Part shown: one piece after another, positions 17,701 through 27,197 of the stretch
Layout: the number at the start of each line of letters is the position of its first letter
Numbering within the stretch: position 1 is the first letter of the stretch
NCBI RefSeq assembly: GCF_016767175.1
Contig: NZ_CP068564.1
Span: 2,108,001 to 2,172,000, forward strand
DNA length: 64,000 nucleotides
Reading direction: 5' to 3'
From: Keratinibaculum paraultunense
GTDB lineage: Bacteria > Bacillota > Clostridia > Tissierellales > Tepidimicrobiaceae
Made by a program: the position numbers and the translations under genes
The notes under the pieces: generated by a model
The model's input: only the letters and a program-made list of their open reading frames with translations
Told to the model about the DNA's origin: nothing
Databases searched by the model: none

Positions 17701-19000
17701 CCCCTTCGTTAATCTTCATACACTTCATATCTTGCCCGCCTATATCTAGTATAAAATCTACCTCTGGTTGGAAAAATTGTGCTGCTTTATAATGAGCTAT
17801 AGTTTCAACTTCCCCTTCATCTATGTTTAAGGCGGCTTTAATAAATTCCTCACCATAACCAGTAACAGCTGAATAAGTAATTCTTTCTCCTTCCGGAAGT
17901 TTCTCATATATATCTTTCAATATCTCTACAGTTAAATCTAATGGTTTCCCTCTGTTATTTCCATAATAAGAATAAAGTATATTATTATCTTCATCAATAA
18001 GTATAGCTTTAGTAGTAGTAGAGCCAGCATCTATTCCAAGATAACATCTTCCGCTATGCTCTTCTATATTTTTATAAGCCATCTTATGAGTTTTGTGTTC
18101 TTTCCTAAATTGTTCCAGTTCTTCTTTATCTTTAAATAAAGGTCTCAACTTGCGAATTTCTGATTCTATTGGTCCTGTAGATTTTAATACTCTATTTTTT
18201 AATTCTTCAAAACTAATTGGCTTTTCTTCTATTGAAGAAACTGCTGCACCTATTGCCACAAACAACTGGGAATTATCTGGGAAAATTATTTCATCTTCTT
18301 TTAATCCTAAAGTTTCTATATATCTTTTTCTAAGTTCAGGCAAGAAATGTAAAGGTCCTCCTAAAAAAGCTACTTTCCCTTTTATAGGTCTGCCACAAGC
18401 TAAATTAGATATGGTTTGATTTACCACCGATTGAAATACTGATGCTGCTATATCCTCTTTAGAAACTCCTTGATTTATTAAAGCTTGAATATCTGTTTTA
18501 GCAAATACTCCACAACGTGAAGCTATTGAATATATGGATTTATGCTTTGCAGCTAATTCATTTAGTCCCTCTGCATCGGTTTCTATTAAAGATGCCATCT
18601 GATCTATAAATGCACCAGTACCTCCAGCACATATACTGTTCATTCTCTGCTCCACATTACCTTCAAAATATATTATTTTTGCATCTTCACCACCTAATTC
18701 AATAGCCACATCAGTTTCTGGAATAAATTCTTTAATTCCAGTAGTTGAAGCAACCACCTCCTGTATAAATGGAATCTCTAACCATTTATGAACAGAAAGC
18801 CCACCAGATCCTGTAACCATTATTGTTGCACTCTCATTTTTAAATCTTTTATATGCATCTAGTATTACATCTTTTACACTATTTCTTACATCAGAATAGT
18901 GCCTCTTATAAGTACTATATATTATCTCATACGATGAATTTAATGCCACTAATTTAACAGTAGTGGACCCTACATCTAAGCCTAAATGTATCTTTGCCAT
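14702..19000 (-). CDS. 2-hydroxyacyl-CoA dehydratase activase-related giant protein
   Basis: This 1432-residue protein belongs to the BadF/BadG/HgdC activase group. It has two ASKHA ATPase modules: the first (about 1-270) begins [14 protein letters not shown] and contains [10 protein letters not shown]; the second (about 318-575) begins [14 protein letters not shown] and contains [10 protein letters not shown]. Each has cysteines for a bridging iron-sulfur cluster (CAGGTG.../CGVFAK and [13 protein letters not shown]). A DUF2229-like region and a HgdB-like C-terminal half follow, with further CxxC cysteines (NCGGCGNNC). Classical activases use ATP to inject an electron into a dehydratase. In this fused form the dehydratase partner and substrate are unknown. 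It is monocistronic. Confidence 0.85.
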   Translation of the reverse strand: MAKIHLGLDVGSTTVKLVALNSSYEIIYSTYKRHYSDVRNSVKDVILDAYKRFKNESATIMVTGSGGLSVHKWLEIPFIQEVVASTTGIKEFIPETDVAIELGGEDAKIIYFEGNVEQRMNSICAGGTGAFIDQMASLIETDAEGLNELAAKHKSIYSIASRCGVFAKTDIQALINQGVSKEDIAASVFQSVVNQTISNLACGRPIKGKVAFLGGPLHFLPELRKRYIETLGLKEDEIIFPDNSQLFVAIGAAVSSIEEKPISFEELKNRVLKSTGPIESEIRKLRPLFKDKEELEQFRKEHKTHKMAYKNIEEHSGRCYLGIDAGSTTTKAILIDEDNNILYSYYGNNRGKPLDLTVEILKDIYEKLPEGERITYSAVTGYGEEFIKAALNIDEGEVETIAHYKAAQFFQPEVDFILDIGGQDMKCMKINEGVIDSILLNEACSSGCGSFLETFAHSLNMSVEEFLNEGLLAENPVDLGSRCTVFMNSKVKQAQKEGASIGDIAAGLSYSVIKNAIQKVIKIRDPEEMGENIVVQGGTFYGDAILRAFELVSKRKVVRPDIPGLMGALGAALIAKERYEEGKETNILLKDELDSFSYKTNRVNCGGCGNNCLLTINIFSDGKKYITGNRCEKGTGVEKSTKDIPNLYEYKYNRVFDYEPLSEEEATRGTVGIPRVLNIYENYPFWHTFFTELGFRVVLSSQSNREIYEKGISSIPSETACYPAKISHGHIMDLLEKGIKFIFYPAIFYERREDEETDNHLNCPVVIGYSEVIKHNVDELKDKDILFLNPFLNFDDKEGLKKRLKDELKPFFSISNREIKKAVDKAWNELINYKKDIERKGEETLKYMEEEGIRGIVLAGRPYHVDPEINHGIPQLITSLGMAVLTEDSVAHLAKPDRPLRVLDQWVYHSRLYRAASFVATQENLELIQLNSFGCGLDAVTTDQVEEILHAYEKIYTVLKIDEVSNLGAAKIRIRSLNAALKEREKRGFKPQKIEKPEKRVVFTKEMRENHTILVPQMAPIHFKLLEDALNTCGYHLEFLPAYDPKAVDEGLKYVNNDACYPSIITVGQYIAALKSGKYDLDNVSLLMTQTGGVCRASNYIGFIRKALKDAGFGNIPVIAVSAQGIETNPGFTYSMEMARKGIMAIMYGDLIMRLLYRVRPYEKIKGSANLLAKHWLEKCSQAVKVGDKKEYEENVYQMVEDFDELEIDEELIKPRVGVVGEILVKYHPMANNNIVDILEKEGAEAVVPDLTDFLMYCCYNSTYKYKYLSKGYLPKLGSDIAIKYMEYYRKPLMDALRRSNRFHEPMTVYELAEEAERLVSIGNQYGEGWLLTAEMLELIHNGAENIVCVQPFGCLPNHITGKGVIKAVREEYPQANIVAIDYDPGASEVNQLNRIKLMLSTAHDNIKEKQIKRRKKESTLRPYKKAYNGKN

Positions 19001-19299
19001 ACCATTGCAGCTAAGCTGCCTACCTCCTTACAATAATTTATATAAAATAATAGACTTCTTTACATAATCTATAGATCAAATGAATTATAGCATAATTATT
19101 ACTAAATTACAAATACTAGAAAACTATTTGATCTGCATACTAGTATACTATAATTTCACAAAATATACCTATATACTTAATTTATATTCTATCACATTTG
19201 TATAATGCTTTGACAATATAAAAAAGTTATTCTCATATATACTATTATACATGTCCTACATGAATTTATGGAAAAAATATTAAAAATTGAAAATTAAAA
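19001..19299. other. Intergenic stretch between the activase and tRNA-Val
   Basis: About 300 bases of very AT-rich sequence upstream of the divergent activase gene. Apart from likely leftward promoter elements and a TTGACA at 19210-19215 of unclear use, I see no gene, riboswitch or strong repeat. Confidence 0.5.
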
Positions 19300-19328
19300 T
19301 TGCATAAAATATAATTTTAGTATATAAT
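19300..19328 (+). promoter_or_regulatory. Promoter of tRNA-Val
   Basis: TTGCAT (19300-19305) and TATAAT (19323-19328) are spaced by 17 bases and end 11 bases before the first tRNA base. Confidence 0.6.
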
Positions 19329-19339
19329 ATTTGTCACAA

Positions 19340-19414
19340 GGGCGATTAACTCAATGGTAGAGTGTCATCTTGACGTGGTGAAAGTTACAGGTTCGAGCCC
19401 TGTATCGCCCACCA
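19340..19414 (+). tRNA. tRNA-Val (anticodon GAC)
   Basis: The 75 bases fold as a standard tRNA. The acceptor GGGCGAT pairs with ATCGCCC, the D arm is ACTC/GAGT, and the anticodon stem TCATC/GGTGA has a loop TTGACGT placing GAC at 34-36. The variable loop has five bases, and the T arm is ACAGG-TTCGAGC-CCTGT. The 3' CCA is encoded. It is a solitary tRNA gene with its own promoter and terminator. GAC reads GUC and GUU codons. Confidence 0.95.
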
Positions 19415-19425
19415 TACATAAAATT

Positions 19426-19457
19426 AAAAGGAAAGCCAATATTGACTTTCCTTTTTT
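19426..19457. terminator. Terminator after tRNA-Val, shared with the LysM gene
   Basis: AAAAGGAAAG (19426-19435) pairs with CTTTCCTTTT (19446-19455), followed by more T residues on the plus strand. It ends the tRNA transcript. It also lies directly after the stop of the convergent LysM gene and has T-rich sequence on that side as well. Confidence 0.75.
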
Positions 19458-19461
19458 TATT

Positions 19462-20202
19462 CTAGAAACAAAATACTACACATTTTCTAGGAATACATAA
19501 TATTTGCCCTATTTGTAACCTATTAGGATCTATACTTGGATTAGCATTTATTATTTCCTGTACTGATACATTAAATTTTTGTCCAATTGAAAATAGTGTA
19601 TCTCCTGCTTTCACAACATAATAAACACCCTCAGGACATGGAGGCAAATATGGTACTGGTTTTGGTTGTGGTATACATATCACTTGCCCTATTTGTAATC
19701 TATTAGGATCTATCCCTGGATTAGCATTTATTATTTCTTGCAGCGGAACATTAAACTTTTGGCTTAAATTATATAAGGTATCTCCTGCCTTTATGGTATA
19801 ATAAAACCCATTAGCACATGGAGGAAGTGGTGCAGTTACCCGAGGTATACATATCACTTGACCTATTTGTAAATTATTTGGATCTATTCCTGGATTAGCA
19901 TTTATTATTTCTTGTAATGGAACATTAAACTTTTGGCTTAAATTATATAAGGTATCTCCTGACTTTATGGTATAGTAAAAACCATTAGGACATGGAGGAA
20001 GCGGTGCAGTTACCTCTCCTGGTATACATATTACTTGCCCTATTTGTAAATTATTTGGATCTATTCCTGGATTTATTGCCATAATTCCTTCTACAGTTGT
20101 ATTAAACCTACGAGCTAATTGAAATAAAGTATCCCCTGACTTAATCGTGTATGCAAAACTTCCAGTAGGACATTTTTGTTCTATTTGATAGTTTCCTTTC
20201 AT
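19462..20202 (-). CDS. Four-LysM-domain protein
   Basis: A 246-residue protein made almost entirely of four LysM peptidoglycan-binding repeats, each beginning YTIKSGDTLFQLA-like and ending QIGQVICIP, joined by short proline-rich linkers with a Cys-Pro pair. There is no signal peptide and no catalytic domain. LysM proteins of this type without export signal are often placed on or under the spore coat (SafA-like), with the cysteines perhaps cross-linked. That role is an inference. The ATG at 20202 was chosen over a GTG at 20211 because AAAGGTGG lies 5 bases upstream. Repeats 2 and 3 are nearly identical, suggesting recent duplication. Confidence 0.85.
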   Translation of the reverse strand: MKGNYQIEQKCPTGSFAYTIKSGDTLFQLARRFNTTVEGIMAINPGIDPNNLQIGQVICIPGEVTAPLPPCPNGFYYTIKSGDTLYNLSQKFNVPLQEIINANPGIDPNNLQIGQVICIPRVTAPLPPCANGFYYTIKAGDTLYNLSQKFNVPLQEIINANPGIDPNRLQIGQVICIPQPKPVPYLPPCPEGVYYVVKAGDTLFSIGQKFNVSVQEIINANPSIDPNRLQIGQILCIPRKCVVFCF

Positions 20203-20283
20203 ACTAACCACCTTTCTTTCATATAATTATCTGCACTATATATTATGCAGATAATAGAATAGATGTTAAAATAAAAAATAAAA

Positions 20284-20302
20284 AAGGAGCTATTAGCTCC
20301 TT
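20284..20302 (-). terminator. Intrinsic terminator of the radical SAM gene
   Basis: AAGGAGC (20284-20290) pairs with GCTCCTT (20296-20302). On the minus strand the hairpin is followed by TTTTTTATTTTTT and lies just after the stop of the gene at 20331-21266. Confidence 0.75.
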
Positions 20303-20330
20303 ATATGTTTAAGTTGATCTATATGAAAAT

Positions 20331-21266
20331 TTATTTAATATCATTTTTAGTTTGATACCTCGATCCTTGACAAGAATTTCTCCTTTTTAATTCCTTATCT
20401 ATACCTGAAAGAACCCTTAATTTATCCAAAGACCATTTAGGTTTATACAATAAATTCTTCTTACCATCTCCTGTTAATCTATGAATTACCATCTCCTCTG
20501 GTAACATTTCTAAACCATCTACTACTAAAGATATATACTCCTCTCTACTAAGTATAGGAAAAGGATTTTTAATATAATATTCATATAAATCCGTTCCCTT
20601 TTGTATATATAATAAATGAAATTTAACTCCCCAAGTATTGGTATCAGCTACATATCTAACAGAATTTAATATATCTTCTCTAGATTCACCTGGCAATCCA
20701 AATATTAAATGAGTAACTATCTTTATATTTTTATCCTTTAACTCTTGTATAGCTTTATTGTAAATTTTCAAAGGGTATCCCCGTCTAATAAAATTACTAG
20801 TTCTTTCATGGATAGTTTGAAGACCTAATTCCACCCAAAGGTAAGTTTTTTGATTAATATTAGCTAAAAGCTCTAGCACATCTTTTGATAAACAGTCAGG
20901 TCTTGTAGCTATAGCTAATCCTACTACCCCGTCTTGAGAAAGAGCTTCATAATATTTTTTCTTCAAATCTTCAATAGAAGAATAAGTATTAGTAAAGTTT
21001 TGAAAATAAGCAATATATTTATCAGTATTCCATTTATTTGATAAAAGCCTTTTTTGCTCTTCAATTTGCTCTTTTATGCTTAAATTTCTAGAACCTGTAA
21101 ATTCACCAGCACCTTCCTCACCACAAAAAATACAACCTCTACATCCAATGGTTCCATCTCTGTTAGGACAGGTAAATCCCCCATCTAAAGATAATTTCAT
21201 AACTTTTTTCCCAAATTGTTTTCTCAATTCATAATTTAAAGTATGATATCTTTTATCTCCCCACAT
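20331..21266 (-). CDS. Radical SAM protein, TIGR01212/YtqA family
   Basis: A 311-residue radical SAM enzyme. Its cluster-binding region is unusual: CPNRDGTIGCRGCIFC, in which the cysteines are spaced as in the YtqA/YhcC group (Elp3-like core) rather than simple CxxxCxxC. Later motifs are IATRPDCLS, WVELGLQTIH and HLIFGLPGE, all typical of that family. The biochemical reaction is not firmly established for the family. The ATG at 21266 follows AAGGA by nine bases; a TTG at 21275 is in frame but less likely. It stands alone with its own terminator. Confidence 0.87.
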   Translation of the reverse strand: MWGDKRYHTLNYELRKQFGKKVMKLSLDGGFTCPNRDGTIGCRGCIFCGEEGAGEFTGSRNLSIKEQIEEQKRLLSNKWNTDKYIAYFQNFTNTYSSIEDLKKKYYEALSQDGVVGLAIATRPDCLSKDVLELLANINQKTYLWVELGLQTIHERTSNFIRRGYPLKIYNKAIQELKDKNIKIVTHLIFGLPGESREDILNSVRYVADTNTWGVKFHLLYIQKGTDLYEYYIKNPFPILSREEYISLVVDGLEMLPEEMVIHRLTGDGKKNLLYKPKWSLDKLRVLSGIDKELKRRNSCQGSRYQTKNDIK

Positions 21267-21423
21267 TATAGTCAATCCTTATTATGTTTAGAAAAGTATA
21301 TTTTTTAAGTTTACTACTTTCGCTTTTTATATATTTTATGTATTTATATTCTCTATATATTATAGTACCATATTTTATATATGTACAATGGACTTTTTAC
21401 CATTCATTTATAAAATCAATATA

Positions 21424-22536
21424 TTACTTATTTTTCCCATCTTTAATAACAGTTTGAATACATTTATCTTTATTAAAATCTTCATAATAAGTAGCATCTA
21501 CTTGGATATGGGGAATCGTTTTTGTTTCCATATTTATTGTACCATCTTGATTTATCCCTAATTCTCTACTATATCTAACTGCAAATTTGCTTTTTGGTAG
21601 AAAAGTAATGGGAATTTCTTCGAAAACTCTGCCTCCACCAGTAACTTCTCCAACTAATGTTGCAAAGCCTGTATCTTTAGCAAAAGAAGCAAATTTTTCA
21701 GCAGCTGAAAAAACATTCCTATCTACTAACAAATATATCTTCCCCTTAAAGTCTATATTCTCTTCAAAGTTTTCTTCAAGATTATGGTAAGCATCCAGTG
21801 AATTTATATCAATAGAATAGGTCTTGTAAAAATCAAAATCTGTTTTTACTTCTTCTGGGAATTTACATAGTACTTTTTCATCTAATTGTTGAATAGTAGT
21901 TAAATTTTGAACTCTAAATGGATCATATTTATATCTATGCCCATCTTTAAAAAATGCATAATATTTAGCATTTAAAGGTTTATCAATCAGTAATTTTACA
22001 ATGTTTTCCCAATAGACATCAAATCCTTCATCATTACCCCTTATATCGATAATTAGTTTTTCGTAATCCTCTACTTCTTTTAAAAATTCCTTTATTTTAC
22101 CATAATCCTCCTCAGCAACATCAAAACCAGCCATTTTTTTAATTTTCATATACGCTATTTTATCCTCTATTAATATATCAGTTTCTAAAACAGGTTCTTT
22201 ATATAATTGAATGTTTTCTATATTTCCATCAAATTGATATCTATACATAACATAAGGACTAGAAAAAGTATCAAACCAAAAGAAGTCCTTGAAGTTTTCA
22301 CTTTCAGCAAAGGATAAATAATAGGACTTAAAAAACTTTCTAAAATCTTCCCCTTCTAAAATATTCGTGTAGCCGTCATTTAAGTCCCCCAGTATCCTTT
22401 CCATAGCCACTAAAAATTCTGCATCGTTTTTTGTATTTCTAATTATCCTTTTGTATTTTCCTTTATTTCCTAACCAATCTACACCATGTAGCCTTTGGTT
22501 TACTAAAATAATAGCCTTGAGCTTTATCACATCCAA
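21424..22536 (-). pseudogene. S41 family peptidase, 5'-truncated by a deletion
   Basis: The reading frame from about 22512 down to 21424 encodes a tail-specific-protease-like S41 peptidase. LHGVDWLGNKGKYKRII and MERILGDLNDGYTNILEG lie at the front, DIRGNDEGFD in the middle, and the catalytic-serine segment VDRNVFSAAEKFASFAKDTG near residue 285. The expected signal peptide and first ~60-80 residues are missing. The frame instead runs in from the 3' end of the EAL gene in a different frame; the only in-frame ATG (22536) lies in EAL-derived DNA. A secreted enzyme without its signal would not reach its site, so it is likely nonfunctional. Confidence 0.7.
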
Positions 22537-24691
22537 TTTTCTTTAGTATATCAAGTTGTTCCTTAGTTTCTACGCCTTCAGCTGTTACCAATATATCAAA
22601 TTGCTTAGCTAATACTGTTATGGTTCTTGAAATAGCTCTATTTTTTTCATTAGTTTCTATATCCCATATAAAAGCTCTATCTATCTTAATTTCATTAATA
22701 CTCATTTCTCTTAAATATTTTAAACTAGAATAGCCTGTGCCAAAATCATCCATAATTACAGATACCCCTAATTGTTTTAGTCTATTTAATACATCTATAG
22801 TATATTCAATATCTGATATGGCAGTAGTTTCTGTTATCTCTAGCCCTAGATATTCAGGTTCTAATCCTGTTTCTTCTAGTATGTTAGATACTGTATCTAA
22901 AAAATTATAATATTGAAATTGTCTAGCTGATATATTAACTGATATCCTTCTAGGTTTATAACCCTTTTGAATCCATTCTTTGTTTTGCCTACAAGCCTCC
23001 CTTAGTACCCATTCTCCAATAGGCACTATTAATCCTGTATCTTCCGCTAATGGAATAAACTTATCTGGAAATACCAATCCCCTTTTAGGATTGTTCCAGC
23101 GAATTAATGCTTCCATGCCAATTATCTTTTCCCTTTTAATATCTATTTTAGGTTGATAATATAATACAAATTCTTCATTATTTACTGCTTGTCTCAATTC
23201 ATTTAACATAGTTAAATTTTCATATTCCTTTATACCAATTGTTTCATCATATATAAAATAGCTATTTCCCCCTACATCCTTAGCTCTATATAAAGCAGCT
23301 TCTGCATTTTTTATTAAAGATGAACTAGTAATCCCTGCCTCTGGATATACTGCTATACCTATACTTGTAGTTAAATATAATTTATATCCTTCAACTATTA
23401 AAGGCTGCTTAAAATCTTCAATTATTCTTTTAGCTACATCAACAGCTTCGCCTTCATCCATTAAATCCTTTATAAGTATAAAAAATCCATCCCCTTCACC
23501 TCTTGCTATTAAATTTCCTTCACCAATTAATTTCTCTAATCTTAATCCAATTAATCTTAAAATTTCATCTCCTATATCATGACCCAATGTATTATTTATA
23601 TGTTTAAATTTATCTAAATTTAAGTACAACACTGCTAATTTTATATTTTTATCTATATTCTTATTTAATTCTTCGATAAAATACAATCTATTAGGAAGAG
23701 ATGTTTTTGGATCAAAATAGGCAAGTCTATATATCTCCTGTTGTTGCATCATCAAGTTTTTATTTGCAATTTCCAATTCATTGGTTCTTTTAGATACTTC
23801 AATTTTAAGTTTTTTATTCCAATAGTATAATCCTAATATAATAATGGTAATTATCAATAGTATTATAAATATCTCTTTGATATAACCTAATAACATAAAT
23901 CTTCCAAAGGACAATTCATCTCCAAACCATTTTTTATATATCTTATCATAAGTACCATCTTCTTTTATTTTATCTATACCAGCATTCAATAACTCATATA
24001 CCTCTTCATTTCCTTTATATGTTACAGGACCATAAGCTGTTTCCCCTATAGGCATACCAACTATTTTCACTTTATTAGTTTCTTTCATCTTATTTAACTG
24101 ATATATAGCAGCTATCTTGTTACCTATAAAAGCATCAACTTCTCCATCTAACAAAGCCTTAATCCCTTCCAATTGATTATATCTTGGTACCATAATTGCA
24201 CCAGATATATCCTTGATTCTATCTTCATTTATATCTCCTATCTGATAAGCTACTCTTACTCCTTTTAAATCTTCTATATCTTTTATATGTTCTGTATCTT
24301 TTCTTACAAATATAGCACTGGAATTAATAATAGTAGATTGAGTAAAAAGATATTTTCCCTCTCTCTCAGGAGTTCTAGACATACCTTGAATAGCATCTAC
24401 ATAATGATTTTCAAGAGCAGAAACTGCCTCTGACCATTTCATAGGAATCAATTGGATTTCTACGTTCATAGTTTCACTTATGGCTTTCATTATATCTACA
24501 TTAAATCCTTTATAATTACCTTTATCATCCACAAATTCATAAGGAGGAAAATTATTATCCCCAGCAACTTTTATTTTAAATTTATTTTCATCTTTAATAA
24601 ACTCATATGCTTCAGAGTTTTTATAATTATAAAATAGCAAAATACAAACAACAATAAGTATAATGCTAAGTATTTTTTGCTTTCTATGCAT
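22463..24691 (-). CDS. Sensor with periplasmic-type solute-binding, degenerate GGDEF and EAL domains
   Basis: A 742-residue membrane c-di-GMP enzyme. After a signal-anchor helix (about 6-22) comes an SBP_bac_3 amino-acid-binding-like domain (about 35-255; NFPPYEFVDDKGNYKGFNVD), a transmembrane helix (about 265-290), a GGDEF domain whose motif reads EGDGF and is probably inactive, and an EAL domain with GMEALIRW, ETTAIS, DDFGTGYSSLKYL and EGVETKEQL. It is therefore a likely phosphodiesterase controlled by an external ligand. The C-terminus is altered: after AQGYYFSKP the frame reads KATWCRLVRK from the deleted S41 gene. The ATG at 24691 has GAGG nine bases upstream. Confidence 0.88.
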   Translation of the reverse strand: MHRKQKILSIILIVVCILLFYNYKNSEAYEFIKDENKFKIKVAGDNNFPPYEFVDDKGNYKGFNVDIMKAISETMNVEIQLIPMKWSEAVSALENHYVDAIQGMSRTPEREGKYLFTQSTIINSSAIFVRKDTEHIKDIEDLKGVRVAYQIGDINEDRIKDISGAIMVPRYNQLEGIKALLDGEVDAFIGNKIAAIYQLNKMKETNKVKIVGMPIGETAYGPVTYKGNEEVYELLNAGIDKIKEDGTYDKIYKKWFGDELSFGRFMLLGYIKEIFIILLIITIIILGLYYWNKKLKIEVSKRTNELEIANKNLMMQQQEIYRLAYFDPKTSLPNRLYFIEELNKNIDKNIKLAVLYLNLDKFKHINNTLGHDIGDEILRLIGLRLEKLIGEGNLIARGEGDGFFILIKDLMDEGEAVDVAKRIIEDFKQPLIVEGYKLYLTTSIGIAVYPEAGITSSSLIKNAEAALYRAKDVGGNSYFIYDETIGIKEYENLTMLNELRQAVNNEEFVLYYQPKIDIKREKIIGMEALIRWNNPKRGLVFPDKFIPLAEDTGLIVPIGEWVLREACRQNKEWIQKGYKPRRISVNISARQFQYYNFLDTVSNILEETGLEPEYLGLEITETTAISDIEYTIDVLNRLKQLGVSVIMDDFGTGYSSLKYLREMSINEIKIDRAFIWDIETNEKNRAISRTITVLAKQFDILVTAEGVETKEQLDILKKIGCDKAQGYYFSKPKATWCRLVRK

Positions 24692-24946
24692 TTCACTCAT
24701 CCTCAATAATATAAACCTACTTATCATTAAGTTATAAGCTTATTCTCTTTATACCCAATTATCTAGTAACATACTAGCCTTCCAAATAATTGTTATTAAA
24801 AAATAGTTAAAAACATATCCAAATAATTTATATTTATATAATCAATTATGATAACTAACAGTAACATTAGTCAATAGTTCCTTTGCTTCATTCTTAATAT
24901 TGTGATATTATAATAAAAAGTAATTTATTTTAGAAAGGATTTTAAA

Positions 24947-25291
24947 ATGAAAATACTAGGATTCATAACAACTGTTTTCCTATTGATTTACCTATTTGTT
25001 AATAGAAACATACCAATTGTTTTAAATTTAGCCAATGGAACTTTTATTATAGGTCTAATATATTTTCTTATAGCTCTTATATTTTACGTCCGAAATGTTG
25101 GCTTTTTTAAACTTATTAGCTACCATAAATATAAAAAAAACCAATTAAAAACTGTTACCAATCATGAAGATATATTGAAATTTCATGAATTTTGTAAAAA
25201 ACATTATAAAGAAAAATGGTCTAATAAAGAGTTTTTTGTATTTGGCATTTCACTCTTGATTCTATCCTATATATTAGCATATTTTGCTTAA
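24947..25291 (+). CDS. Small membrane protein, DUF3899-like
   Basis: A 114-residue protein with two N-terminal transmembrane helices (about 4-19 and 28-48), a basic cytosolic middle segment (SYHKYKKNQLK) and a C-terminal helix. The layout and the RNVGFF segment resemble DUF3899 proteins of Firmicutes, which have no known function. It follows AGAAAGGATT. It is a single gene convergent with the DEAD-box helicase. Confidence 0.65.
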   Translation: MKILGFITTVFLLIYLFVNRNIPIVLNLANGTFIIGLIYFLIALIFYVRNVGFFKLISYHKYKKNQLKTVTNHEDILKFHEFCKKHYKEKWSNKEFFVFGISLLILSYILAYFA

Positions 25292-25293
25292 AT

Positions 25294-25330
25294 AATAATT
25301 GGAGGAAAAATTTCTCCCCCAATATTATAT
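25294..25330. terminator. Imperfect hairpin between convergent genes
   Basis: ATTGGAGGA and its imperfect complement TCTCCCCCAAT (about 25298-25323) could fold with a few mismatches, between the stops of the DUF3899-like gene and the helicase. Support is weak. Confidence 0.35.
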
Positions 25331-25338
25331 TTATCATA

Positions 25339-26937
25339 TTATTTATCGTTTTTTGGATTAGCTGGTTCCACTTTTATTTTAAAACCCTTAATTCTTTTAT
25401 TATTTAAATTTTTAACCACTTGTTCCAAATACTCTTCTGGAATTTCCACAAATGTAAATTTATCATACATATCAATTTCCCCTACTACCTTCCTTGGTAA
25501 ATTAGTTTCATTTAATATGGCACCTAATATATGTCTTGGACTTACGCCCTTTCTTTTACCTATATTAATATATATTCTTTTGATAGATTTAAAACTAGCA
25601 TTTCCATAATCTACTACTTCTAATTTTCTATTACCATCTAATTTATTATTCGTAAGATAAAATTTCAAAAGAGCTGCTGCTATATCAAGTGAATCATAAT
25701 CATCTCTCAATAAAATATTAATCATATCCTTATACTTATCAATATTATTACTATCTATTTCTTCCTTTATTTTATCTGATAATATATCTATTTGCCTTTC
25801 TTCTATATCCTTTAATGTGGGTAAAGCACTTTTTGTTATTTTGGTCTTTGTATATTTTTCAATATCTTTTATTCTATACTTCTCTCTACCTACTACAAAA
25901 CTAAAAGCCATACCCTCCCGCCCTGCTCTAGCAGTTCTGCCTATTCTATGAACATAGTATTCATCGTCATGAGGAATATCATAATTAAAAACTGCATCTA
26001 CATCATCTACATCAATTCCTCTTGCTGCCACATCAGTGGCTACAAGTATATCTATAGTCCCATTTCTAAACTTATTCATAACCTTGTCTCTTTGGAATTG
26101 ATTTAAATCACCATGAAGCCCATCAGCAAAATAGCCTCTCCCCTGTAATTCAATAGTTAACTCATCCACCTTTTTCTTAGTATTGCAAAAAACTATACAT
26201 AACTTAGGATTATATACATCCATAAGTCTACATAGTATTTCTGTTTTCATATGCTCTTTTAATTCAAAATAATATTGTTCAACTTTTGGTACAGTTAATT
26301 CTTTAGGAACTACTTTAATAATTTTAGGATTTGTCTGATATTTCTTTGCAAACTTCACTATTTCATCAGGCATAGTAGCTGAAAAAAATACTGTTTGCCT
26401 TTCTGCTGGCATGTAACTCATTATCCATTCTATATCATCTCTAAATCCCATATCAAACATTTCGTCAGCTTCATCCAATACTACAATTCTTATATTATCA
26501 AGCTTTAAAGTTTTTCTTCTAATATGATCCATTATTCTACCTGGGGTACCAACCACAACTTGAATACCTTTCTTTAAAGCTTTTATCTGCCTATTAATAG
26601 GCTGCCCTCCATATATTGGAAGCACAAATATATCTTTTTTATACTTGGATAATCTCTTTATTTCCTCTGCAACTTGAATAGAAAGTTCCCTAGTTGGGCA
26701 CAAAACTATAGCTTGTAATTTTCTATCATCAGATTTACAGCTTTCAACAATTGGTATCCCAAAAGCAGCTGTTTTTCCTGTTCCTGTCTGAGCCTGACCT
26801 ATTATATCCCTTCCATTGAGTAAATAGGGTATTGCTTCAGATTGAATAGGTGACATCTCCTCAAAACCCATATCAGAAATTGCTCTTTGAATTTCCTCAG
26901 ATAAATTAAGTTCTTCAAATTTTATTTTTCTTGTCAT
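25339..26937 (-). CDS. DEAD-box RNA helicase with DbpA-type RNA-binding domain
   Basis: A 532-residue ATP-dependent RNA helicase acting on rRNA or mRNA structure. It has the Q-motif, Walker A AQTGTGKT (about 49-56), DEAD in VLDEADEMFDMGF, SAT in FFSATMP, and HRIGRTARAGREG of motif VI. The C-terminal ~75 residues contain GKRKGVSPRHILGAI, the hallmark of the DbpA/CsdA RNA-recognition fold that binds 23S rRNA hairpin 92 in relatives. The ATG at 26937 follows GGAAGGATG by eight bases; 22 residues upstream in frame are not conserved-looking and were excluded. It is likely a cold-shock or ribosome assembly helicase. Confidence 0.92.
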   Translation of the reverse strand: MTRKIKFEELNLSEEIQRAISDMGFEEMSPIQSEAIPYLLNGRDIIGQAQTGTGKTAAFGIPIVESCKSDDRKLQAIVLCPTRELSIQVAEEIKRLSKYKKDIFVLPIYGGQPINRQIKALKKGIQVVVGTPGRIMDHIRRKTLKLDNIRIVVLDEADEMFDMGFRDDIEWIMSYMPAERQTVFFSATMPDEIVKFAKKYQTNPKIIKVVPKELTVPKVEQYYFELKEHMKTEILCRLMDVYNPKLCIVFCNTKKKVDELTIELQGRGYFADGLHGDLNQFQRDKVMNKFRNGTIDILVATDVAARGIDVDDVDAVFNYDIPHDDEYYVHRIGRTARAGREGMAFSFVVGREKYRIKDIEKYTKTKITKSALPTLKDIEERQIDILSDKIKEEIDSNNIDKYKDMINILLRDDYDSLDIAAALLKFYLTNNKLDGNRKLEVVDYGNASFKSIKRIYINIGKRKGVSPRHILGAILNETNLPRKVVGEIDMYDKFTFVEIPEEYLEQVVKNLNNKRIKGFKIKVEPANPKNDK

Positions 26938-27197
26938 TATTAATACATCCTTCCTTGTTTTACATAACTTATAAAGTATACACATAATATGCCTATTTTG
27001 CAATAAAAATATTTAACTTTACTCCGAAATAAAAAGGATTTATTTAAAAATAAGTTTATATAAATAAAAAATAGTATATAATATAATTTAAAGAGTAGAT
27101 AAATTAAAAAAGGATTATCAATTTTTGTGTAGAATAGTATTCATAAGTAATGTATTTTAAATTGAGCTATTAGATAACAAAGAGGAGGAATACATCC

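Noticed and set aside
19510-20180. DNA repeats as a mobile or CRISPR element
   Set aside because: They are the four LysM domains of one coding sequence.
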